64,000 bases of DNA from Paraburkholderia kururiensis JCM 10599 = LMG 19447 (GTDB lineage Bacteria; Pseudomonadota; Gammaproteobacteria; Burkholderiales; Burkholderiaceae). The translations under genes and the position numbers were made by a program. Where the stretch lies: the NCBI RefSeq assembly GCF_003986935.1, contig NZ_RJZE01000014.1:124001-188000 (forward strand), read 5' to 3'. The notes beneath the pieces were generated by a model. The model was not told the origin of the DNA. It saw only the letters and a program-made list of their open reading frames with translations, and did no database searches. Shown piece after piece: positions 56,242-62,846 of this stretch (positions are counted from its first letter, which is position 1; the number at the start of each line of letters is the position of its first letter).

Positions 56242-56556
56242 ATGGTCGATCAGAAGCAAGGTGCAATCGGTAAGGACGAGAAAGCCGGCAAGCCGGTTGT
56301 TGTTGACCAGAAGGAGGGCGCGGCCTTGAACTCGACGGGGAACAATATCGCAGCGAAGGCGACACAGGCGACGGCGGCCGCGCCGACGAAGATGGAACTG
56401 GCGACCGAAATCTACAAGCGGATGCGGACCGTCAAGGATGTGACCCGGAAGGACATCATCGAAAAGTTCGTCGCCGAGGTGAAACTGACGAAGGCCGGCG
56501 CGAGCACCTACTATCAGATGATTAAGGACAAGCACGAGCCGCAGGGTAAGAAGTGA
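56242..56556 (+). CDS. Small island protein with a Lys-rich helical C-terminus
   Basis: 104 residues from the ATG at 56242 with GGAGTGCGATC upstream. The N-terminus has two Lys/Val-rich repeats (VDQKQGAIGKDEKAG, VVDQKEGAAL). The C-terminus (KMELATEIYKRM, VTRKDIIEKFVAE, LTKAGASTYYQM) has the feel of a small DNA-binding helical domain. A nearly identical C-terminal half recurs at 58350-58519. Function unknown. Confidence 0.65.
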   Translation: MVDQKQGAIGKDEKAGKPVVVDQKEGAALNSTGNNIAAKATQATAAAPTKMELATEIYKRMRTVKDVTRKDIIEKFVAEVKLTKAGASTYYQMIKDKHEPQGKK

Positions 56557-56607
56557 GCGCTGGCAAATTAGGGGTAGCAGCGGAAGGCTCCTTGCGAGCC
56601 TTTCCGT

Positions 56608-57591
56608 TCATTTGGATTGTGGATTGCGCACGCGTTTTTGGGACGTTTTAAGCCTGTGCGACCAAGCGATCACATCCTCGAAGGCGAATGACCGGGTGCG
56701 GCCCGCCAAAAAATCCGATGAATAGCGTTCGTACGTCCTGATGCTGTGCTCCACGCTAGTAATCCGCTTGGCTATGTGCCGTACTTCTGCAATTTCCCCC
56801 CTCCGGTAGGGGCCGCGCGCCCACTTCACTCGCGTAAGCAGTTCATTTGTGCGCGCGTCCCGGCCTGCCGAGCTACATTCAGCCTCGTACCATTGTAGGA
56901 AGCTTTCGACGAGCTGGTTCTCAGCTTGAAAAAAAAGGAACAATGGTGTCGACGAGTTGCCCACTCGCGCGTCCGCGAGATGGTTCAATGCTGCCGCCAA
57001 ATCACCGGTCTCGAAGAACATTTGGTAAAACTGCGGCATTTGTTTATCCAGATATCCTTCGGTTGGTTTTTCGACGCTACCTACGAGGAAGTTGAATGGC
57101 GCGGGCAGTCGGATTTTGATGTCCTGAACTAGCCGAAATCCGTAGCATGTCGCCATCACTACGCCTAGGTTGCCGCGACAGGCAACGTTGATGCGCCGTA
57201 GTAGATTGCGCAGCAGATCCCAACTTACCAATTCGCGATTCGGCCCAACTTCCAGCCCACGCGTCTTGTCGCCGTGAGCGTTAAAGTGCAGGATGGGGTT
57301 TAACTCGATCTGACGCGCACATGCTGCGATCCCTTCTAGGACGCTGCGAACGTCTCCGGTGTTACGAACTCTTAAATGCACCAGATGCCGATTTCTGCCA
57401 ATTCCCTGGTTCCGCAGATCCTTCAGCCGGTGGCCGATATTTCTGTCGGGTGCCCATTCACTCTCTGGAAGGCACTCGATCACAAACACGGCATTATTCT
57501 TGATATGCCAAGTGAGTGGGAACCCCTGCCAGAAAGGGGCGTGCTCGAACGGGCCGATATCCGGAGTATCGTTTATAGGTGATTTTTTCAT
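56608..57591 (-). CDS. Putative caspase/CHAT-like cysteine protease
   Basis: 327 residues. FNAHGD (His106-Gly107) and MATCYGF (Cys149), spaced by about 43 residues with predicted strands before each, match the His-Cys dyad layout of caspase-like/CHAT peptidases. The N-terminal region has VIECLPESEWAPDR, which could be the first strand-loop of the fold. The C-terminal 150 residues are helical with basic stretches, a possible effector or partner-binding part. It lies 34 bp after the membrane-protein frame on the same strand. Caspase-like proteins linked to membrane partners are known in bacterial suicide systems; the role here is inferred. Confidence 0.6.
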   Translation of the reverse strand: MKKSPINDTPDIGPFEHAPFWQGFPLTWHIKNNAVFVIECLPESEWAPDRNIGHRLKDLRNQGIGRNRHLVHLRVRNTGDVRSVLEGIAACARQIELNPILHFNAHGDKTRGLEVGPNRELVSWDLLRNLLRRINVACRGNLGVVMATCYGFRLVQDIKIRLPAPFNFLVGSVEKPTEGYLDKQMPQFYQMFFETGDLAAALNHLADARVGNSSTPLFLFFQAENQLVESFLQWYEAECSSAGRDARTNELLTRVKWARGPYRRGEIAEVRHIAKRITSVEHSIRTYERYSSDFLAGRTRSFAFEDVIAWSHRLKTSQKRVRNPQSK

Positions 57592-57624
57592 AGGTATCTT
57601 GGCTGGCGCCTCGGCTCCCGTATG

Positions 57625-58063
57625 TCAAGGCTTGGTGCTTCGGCGTCCCTTCTTCAGATAACGGCCGATGCTCCAGTCGTAGAGAGAGGTGGAGAAAAAC
57701 ACCCCAAGTCCGTAGTATGTGCTCGTCTTGCCATTCCAACCCACGTACCAGGAAACGCCTCCCGCAATACAAATCAAAAGCCCAACAAATCCCCACGTGA
57801 TCAGATCGGAAATGGTGATCTTGACGCGCCCCGGGGTTTCGCCGTGTCGGAACCAAAGCCAAAGGTTTTTTAGGATCGTTCCCGCTGCCAATGGGTAGGC
57901 CGTCAAAAAAAACCGCGCAGAATCGATCCAGATCGGTCGTTGCGTTGGGGCGATGGGCAAAATAACCTGCGGTCGCCCATAGGGTGAGGGCGACAACGAC
58001 GAGTCCGACGGATCCGCCTACCTTATCGGTTGCGTCAACTGCTGCAACGATTCGATCTCGCAT
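57625..58063 (-). pseudogene. Small membrane protein with apparent frameshift
   Basis: Frame A from the ATG at 58063 encodes a soluble start and a clear membrane helix (SVGLVVVALTLWATAGYFA). It then turns into non-membrane sequence just where frame B (open from 57996) takes over with two more hydrophobic segments (FFLTAYPLAAGTILKNLWLW, WGFVGLLICIAGGVSWYVG) and a basic end. Joined, they give about 145 residues with three helices, a holin-like pattern. The shift lies around 57940-57975. It may be a mutation, a sequencing error or a programmed shift. Frame B alone could also be translated as a 123-residue protein. Confidence 0.55.
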
Positions 58064-58233
58064 ACTTGTCTTTCGCGAGTTAAAGCTGTGTATACGGTCT
58101 ATCGACGAAAAACTTGAATTTTGGCAATGCGGGAAGGGGCAGAGGAGGCATGGGCGAGGGTGAAGTGAACACTATAACTGCCGCACGTCCGATTCTCGCA
58201 CGCGTCGCGTAATCGCGCGCTGCGATTGCGGAC

Positions 58234-58519
58234 ATGGAATTCGAGAGATTGTTCGAAGGGAAGCCGTGGTCCGCGACGACGGAGCGGGTTGGTATCATAT
58301 CGGTCGATTCGCTCAGTGAAGGCGGCACGGGCGACGGCGGACGTGCCGACGAAGATGGAACTGGCGACCGAAAACTGCAAGCGGATGCGGACCGTCAAGG
58401 ATGTGACCCGAAAAGATATCATCGAGAAGCTCAGCGCTGAGGTGAAGCTGACGAAGGCCGGCGCGAGCACCTACTACCAACTAATCAAGGACAAGCACGA
58501 GCCGGTGGGCAAGAAGTAG
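58234..58519 (+). pseudogene. Mosaic pseudogene of the 53547 and 56242 genes
   Basis: The first 75 bp copy the start of the 53547 fragment (MEFERLFEGKPW, SVDSL). Then the sequence switches, out of frame, to a copy of the 3' half of the 56242 gene (KMELATENCKRMRTVKDVTRK, LTKAGASTYYQL). The 56242-derived part is very similar at DNA level. It is a recombinant of two island genes and is unlikely to make a full product. Confidence 0.6.
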
Positions 58520-58570
58520 ATTTTGATGCCTGTTGCGGTGGAGGCAGACATTCGAATTTATCTGTCTCCC

Positions 58571-59167
58571 TCAATTGCCCCAAAGACTCGCTATGTACGC
58601 CAGCTCAGCATTGATCATTCGCTGAGTTGTTGCTGAACTCGCGCCGTAGGTGAATGCCTTCGCTTTCCTGATGTCTAGCACTGTCATCACATCGGTTGGT
58701 GCTGCCAGTTTTCGGAGCTCAGTTTCCATGAGATAAGTTATCAGGTCGGCGCGCGGTTTCGTCAGTGCATCGGCCTTGAAATACAGTTTGATGACATGAC
58801 GGATGCTGTCAACCGACATGCCGAGCTCTGGATTGATATTGATTTGAATGCCGGCATGCTCATAGCTCGCTCTTGGTGGCGAGAACCAAACAAGGCTTTT
58901 CTTTCCCCACCACTTTCTGTAGCCTTCGAGTAGCGCAGGGTAGTTCTTAATTTTCTTAGGATCACTAAGCTTGTCGAGGATGCGATCCAATTCGCTTTTC
59001 GGTTTGCTGCTCTGGTGAAGGTGAATGATTCCCTCACGCAACGTACGATAAAAATCGAGTGCTGGCTCATAGTCGGGGCGTTCCTTGACGCTCGCGACCT
59101 TGGTTGCTTTTGGCGTTCCAGACTTCGAGACGATGTCCACGAAATCGGTAAGTGAAATGACGGCCAT
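58571..59167 (-). CDS. Hypothetical island protein, 198 residues
   Basis: Begins MAVISLTDFVDIVSKSG at the ATG 59167. A Lys-rich helical N-terminal half is followed by an aromatic segment (YRKWWGKKSLVWFSPP) and a helical C-terminal half. No family recognised. It is 31 bp downstream of the 59199-59411 gene, same strand, probably one operon of two, as in toxin-antitoxin or phage-like pairs. Confidence 0.65.
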   Translation of the reverse strand: MAVISLTDFVDIVSKSGTPKATKVASVKERPDYEPALDFYRTLREGIIHLHQSSKPKSELDRILDKLSDPKKIKNYPALLEGYRKWWGKKSLVWFSPPRASYEHAGIQININPELGMSVDSIRHVIKLYFKADALTKPRADLITYLMETELRKLAAPTDVMTVLDIRKAKAFTYGASSATTQRMINAELAYIASLWGN

Positions 59168-59198
59168 CTGCTTTCGCCCTTATGAGAGCCGTAGACCC

Positions 59199-59411
59199 CT
59201 ATTTGCCTTTCGGCCCGCGCTTGTGCGGTTCGGGATCGTTCTTCTCGTCGGCAAGGATCCGGGCTGCCATGCTCTTCACGGTTTTCTTGCTGGCAGTACC
59301 GGTTTTCAGGGCGCGAGCGGCGTTGCTTGCGAGATTCTTTGTTGGTTTTTGCTTTTCTGCCACCGCAGCCTCCGCACACTTAACAATGGTCGTACAAAGA
59401 TAGTCGGGCAT
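59199..59411 (-). CDS. Small basic protein upstream of the 198-residue gene
   Basis: 70 residues, basic, ending EPHKRGPKGK, with Lys/Ala/Ser-rich helical sequence (KNLASNAARALKTGTASKKTVKSM). It resembles small phage-type proteins of unknown role. Together with the following gene it forms a two-gene unit. Confidence 0.6.
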   Translation of the reverse strand: MPDYLCTTIVKCAEAAVAEKQKPTKNLASNAARALKTGTASKKTVKSMAARILADEKNDPEPHKRGPKGK

Positions 59412-59502
59412 ATCGTCACATTCAAGTAATAAGTGCGTGAGCGAGTCGCGGGTGGGGAGTTGTTACCGATTGACTCATCAGGCAAAATACACCGGTTCGG
59501 TA

Positions 59503-59649
59503 GCGCCCACGGGCATCTCTGCGGGTTGCGCTGCACGTTACCAATCGGCCCTTTGGCGCCCATGCGAGCGATCGCGTGTGCGTGACCGGCGGAATCAGGG
59601 GCGGGTCCGAATCGCAAGATGCGGTCCGCAACGAGGATGCCGAAGGGGC
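59503..59649. repeat. Direct repeat copy 1 upstream of the RT gene
   Basis: 147 bp, GC-rich, matching 59905-60050 exactly except for one patch: CCCTTTGG here against CAACCTG in copy 2, about 46 bp in. It begins GCGCCCACGGGC and ends CCGAAGGGGC. No convincing protein is coded in either strand. Confidence 0.9.
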
Positions 59650-59860
59650 GACCGGGTCGCTTTCTGTCCCTAGAACTGTTGGGAAGGCGATTAACAAACG
59701 TGTGGGGCATCCCCCAGGCAGGGAGGCGGGCGCGCCGGCAACGTCGCGGCGCATGTCTTCGAAGCATCGCCCTCGTTGCGCCGGCCGGAAGCTGGTCTGC
59801 GCGGCCGTGGCCGCCATCGCTTGCATCACCGGGATCAAAACCAGCGTAATGGAGGTGAGA

Positions 59861-59986
59861 ATGAGAAGCATTTGCATCTACGCCGCCGCTTCGGTCGAAG
59901 TGCTGCGCCCACGGGCATCTCTGCGGGTTGCGCTGCACGTTACCAATCGGCAACCTGCGCCCATGCGAGCGATCGCGTGTGCGTGA
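59861..59986 (+). CDS. Small open frame entering repeat copy 2
   Basis: 41 residues, with a perfect GGAGGTGAGA ribosome site in front of the ATG at 59861. The first 15 codons lie before the repeat, the remainder inside it. Because copy 2 differs from copy 1 by one base in length, the frame ends at 59986 here, while copy 1 reads on in this frame. It could be a leader peptide or chance. Low confidence. Confidence 0.35.
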   Translation: MRSICIYAAASVEVLRPRASLRVALHVTNRQPAPMRAIACA

Positions 59987-60050
59987 CCGGCGGAATCAGG
60001 GGCGGGTCCGAATCGCAAGATGCGGTCCGCAACGAGGATGCCGAAGGGGC
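59905..60050. repeat. Direct repeat copy 2, just upstream of the RT gene
   Basis: 146 bp, ends 52 bp before the RT start codon. It is the partner of 59503-59649 and is identical outside the 7-8-nt patch. Position right before an RT gene makes it a candidate template or partner RNA region. Confidence 0.9.
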
Positions 60051-60102
60051 TTTCAGCCGCTGGTCTAGGGAGGATGTTCAACGCCAGCGAAGCACCTGAG
60101 AT

Positions 60103-61299
60103 ATGGCTAGAAACGCATACCATACTGCCCTGTCACTTGATGCCCTACGCGCGGCGTGGGGCATTCTATTTAAGAAATCTTCACCTCGATCCCGCAATAC
60201 TACGGGCGTCGATGACATCTCCATCAACGACTTTCGTGCTGACGAAAAGGCTCGTCTCAATCGATTGGCTCGCGATTTGCACCGCAAAGCGTTCCAGTTT
60301 TCCGATCTTCGACCACACCTCATTCCGAAGTCTTCAGGAAAGGATCGGTTGATCTGCGTTCCGACGGTCCAAGATCGCATTGTGCAGAGAGCACTTTTGA
60401 ATTTTCTTTCGGATCGCTACGCAGATCGGCTTGCTAACAAGATCAGCTATGGCTTCGTGAAGGATCGTGGGGTGAAGAAGGCTGTTCACGACGCTTGTGA
60501 GATTCGAGCGAAATATGGATGGGTCTACAAGACAGATATCGCGTCTTTTTTTGATTCCATTGATCGGTTGCATCTTGAGCGAGCGCTGAAGGCTGTCATC
60601 CGTGAGCGCTCCCTCCATCCGCTGCTGATGCAGGCAATTGGTTGCGAGATTTCCGCGACGAAGGGGAGCGTTGCGAAGAGGATCAATCGACTCGGCATCA
60701 AAGCCGGGCGAGGCGTGCGACAGGGAATGCCGCTATCCCCATTCTTTTCCAATATCATGCTGGCCGGTTTTGATCGCGTGATTGAGCAGCAGAGTCTTCG
60801 TGCGGTCAGGTATGCGGACGACCTGATTTTCTTTGCCTCGTCTCGTGGTGAGTGTGAGGATGTGGCTGAATTCTGCGCGCGCCATCTCGCCCCGATTGGG
60901 TTGATGGTGCCACCGGTTGAGCCCGGCTCGAAGTCAGTGATATACGAACCCGAGCAGGCTGCCGAATTTCTTGGTGTGAGCTTGGTTCGCCACCAGTCCA
61001 GCTACCGGCTTGAGTTGACGCAGGAACAAATCGATGTCATTCGTGATGACCTGCTTAAGCTCGGCTCAGTCCAGGAACTCGTGGCGCGACGGATAGCTCT
61101 GCCAAAACTGGGTAATGTACTCATGTTGAGGCGAAACGGGTATTTGGCAGCCTATGACATGTGTCACAACGTAGAAGATCTGGGTCGCGAGTTGGGGAAG
61201 TTGGAGCAGCGGCTACTTCGAAGAATCTATAGCGAAGGCCTCGGGATCGATCTCGCCAAGTTGTCGCCTGTGGCCCGCAACTTCTTGGGATTGAATTGA
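60103..61299 (+). CDS. Reverse transcriptase, defence-associated type
   Basis: 398 residues. RT motifs: GVDDISIND near 35-43, KTDIASFFDSI (143-153), RQGMPLSPFFSN (206-217) and the catalytic YADD (237-240). It has no maturase or endonuclease domain, so it is not an intact group II intron protein, and I do not see the retron NAxxH or VTG motifs. The following gene encodes a TIR/SEFIR protein 63 bp away. RT plus TIR units have been shown to act in phage defence; the class of this RT is not assigned. Confidence 0.88.
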   Translation: MARNAYHTALSLDALRAAWGILFKKSSPRSRNTTGVDDISINDFRADEKARLNRLARDLHRKAFQFSDLRPHLIPKSSGKDRLICVPTVQDRIVQRALLNFLSDRYADRLANKISYGFVKDRGVKKAVHDACEIRAKYGWVYKTDIASFFDSIDRLHLERALKAVIRERSLHPLLMQAIGCEISATKGSVAKRINRLGIKAGRGVRQGMPLSPFFSNIMLAGFDRVIEQQSLRAVRYADDLIFFASSRGECEDVAEFCARHLAPIGLMVPPVEPGSKSVIYEPEQAAEFLGVSLVRHQSSYRLELTQEQIDVIRDDLLKLGSVQELVARRIALPKLGNVLMLRRNGYLAAYDMCHNVEDLGRELGKLEQRLLRRIYSEGLGIDLAKLSPVARNFLGLN

Positions 61300-61362
61300 C
61301 GTAGTTCGTTGAAGAGTATGGCAATAAGTATTCGATCTTGAGGTGAACAGTGGCTGCTGCAT

Positions 61363-62355
61363 GTGAAAATGGCAGTGCGTTCGTCTTCATTGGAAATCAA
61401 ATCACTGGACCTGATGATGGCAGAGAGCATTCCTCCCAGAGTATTCATTTCCTATTCTTGGGACAGCGAGGACCACAAGGCTTGGGTCCGCGCCTTGGCC
61501 GAGCGTCTCACAAAAAATGGTGTTCACGCGAGATTGGATCAATGGCATATTGTTCCAGGACAAAGCCTCACTCAGTTTATGGAGGCGGAAGTTTCTGGAT
61601 GCGATTTCACCCTCGTAGTCTGCACCAAGGAGTACGCGCGGAAATCTCTGGCGCGAGTTGGCGGTGTAGGCTATGAACAGCAAATCATTACTGGAAATAT
61701 TGTCTCGGGGAAGGCTAGGGAGCACTTTATTCCAATCGTTCGTGATGGCGATTTCGCTGCGGGTCCTGAGTGCTCGATACCTGCTGCATTCCACGGAAAT
61801 TACGCCATTGATATGCGCTCCGACGCTAATTCGGATTTTTCAATGGAGTCGCTGCTAAGAGCGATTTTCAAAGCGCCGATGTATTGTCCGCCTGACCTTG
61901 GCGAACCTCCGATCTTCGCAGTTGATCAAGAACCGATCACAATTGAGCAAGAACAACAAGAAGGTGAGGAAATCCATCTTGCTGAACTTGATATAGATGG
62001 TTGGCGCCTGCGAAGTGGCGTTGCTAGTCACCGCCGATGGCCCGAAACGTTTGAGATTCCGGATGAGCAAGAGCGTCGTGGACTCGTAAGTGGCGACATC
62101 GTCAAGCTTATGTTCGATATACAGGTGCCAGACGATCCCGAACTCGGTGATTGCTCTAGCGAGCGGATGTGGGTCATCGTACACGAGCGATCTGGTCCCT
62201 ACTATATTGGAGAGCTAAACAATATTCCCGCTTGCGCCGACGAGCAGGAGCACCTGGCGGTTGGCGATCGAGTCGTGTTTTTGCCGGAACATGTCATCTC
62301 GATCTATTCGCGTGGTGGCGCAGAGGTGACAGTCGATGACGAAGACCAGGCTTAA
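61363..62355 (+). CDS. TIR/SEFIR-domain protein with DUF2314-like C-terminus
   Basis: 330 residues from the GTG 61363; ATGs at 61369 and 61417 are alternatives, the last placing the domain near the start. Residues 25-170 form a TIR/SEFIR domain: VFISYSWDSEDHKAWV, RLDQWHIVPGQSLTQFME, FTLVVCTKEYA, and GGVGYEQQ with a candidate catalytic Glu105. Bacterial TIR domains often degrade NAD. Residues about 235-325 (GDIVKLMFDIQV, ERMWVIVHE, YIGELNNIPA, VGDRVVFLPEHV) resemble DUF2314. It follows the RT gene on the same strand and is probably its effector. Confidence 0.85.
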   Translation: MKMAVRSSSLEIKSLDLMMAESIPPRVFISYSWDSEDHKAWVRALAERLTKNGVHARLDQWHIVPGQSLTQFMEAEVSGCDFTLVVCTKEYARKSLARVGGVGYEQQIITGNIVSGKAREHFIPIVRDGDFAAGPECSIPAAFHGNYAIDMRSDANSDFSMESLLRAIFKAPMYCPPDLGEPPIFAVDQEPITIEQEQQEGEEIHLAELDIDGWRLRSGVASHRRWPETFEIPDEQERRGLVSGDIVKLMFDIQVPDDPELGDCSSERMWVIVHERSGPYYIGELNNIPACADEQEHLAVGDRVVFLPEHVISIYSRGGAEVTVDDEDQA

Positions 62356-62846
62356 CGGTTTTTAGAATCGAGTTCTTAACCGTAATTTCCTCCCTGCTCG
62401 AAACGCTCGTTGCCGAGAGTGCGTCTCGAATTGCAAGGGGAATGAAACAGTCTCCGTGCTTTAAAACGCGAGGCTATATCGTCAGCTTCTTGATGTCGGT
62501 GCTGGCGTGAAAACTGGCATCGCAGTGAATCCCGCATGAACAGCGGTTCATCGTGAGGCTGGGAGAAATTATGACGTGAGAACGCGCGTTGTTAGTGATT
62601 TTAATTAACGCGCTGGGGCTTGGGAAGCTGGGGTAATAGCCATTATACGACGCCCGCGGAGCCGGTGATTCTACAGGGATTTTTGAGGTTTGGGCAGTGG
62701 CGGGGTTTGGACGCTGGCAGCGAAACCGGCGTGGGTTGATGGTGGAGCAATGGCATCGTTCGTAAGATGACTTGTCGCCCGTGTTGAAGGGGCCAGCTCC
62801 AGGTTTCGGCGTATGATCACGCGATCTACGGCTACGGGTAGTGAGC
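62356..62846. other. Right island boundary region
   Basis: 491 bp. It holds a GCGCGTT/AACGCGC inverted repeat (62584-62613) directly next to the partial tRNA-Gly copy, the repeat itself, and a short spacer before the next gene. No complete gene seen. Confidence 0.6.
62618..62758. repeat. Right direct repeat (partial tRNA-Gly plus flank)
   Basis: Carries the 5' 40 nt of a tRNA-Gly (minus strand) up to the anticodon loop, then about 100 bp resembling the flank of the intact gene at 46383-46485. The 3' half of the tRNA is absent, so it is not a functional gene. It marks the right junction of the island. Confidence 0.85.

Larger units (their letters stand above)
46352..62657. mobile_element. Integrated genomic island at tRNA-Gly(CCC)
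   Basis: Bounded by an intact tRNA-Gly at left and a partial copy of it at right, in the same orientation. The contents are lower in GC than the core and are dominated by defence-like, small unknown and replication-related genes. The repeat boundary lies at the anticodon loop. No integrase, excisionase or transfer gene is recognised, so the element is likely immobile, a remnant, or dependent on a helper. Confidence 0.8.

Noticed and set aside
59306..59953. Minus-strand open frame through both repeats
   Set aside because: It is open because the repeat is GC-rich; its composition is unlike protein and it has no ribosome site. The same holds for the plus-strand frames except the small one at 59861.
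59503..61299. Diversity-generating retroelement
   Set aside because: The repeats differ in one short patch that is not adenine-specific, and no variable-protein gene ends in a repeat.
60103..61299. Group II intron with its maturase
   Set aside because: No maturase X or endonuclease domain and no intron ends recognised around the gene.
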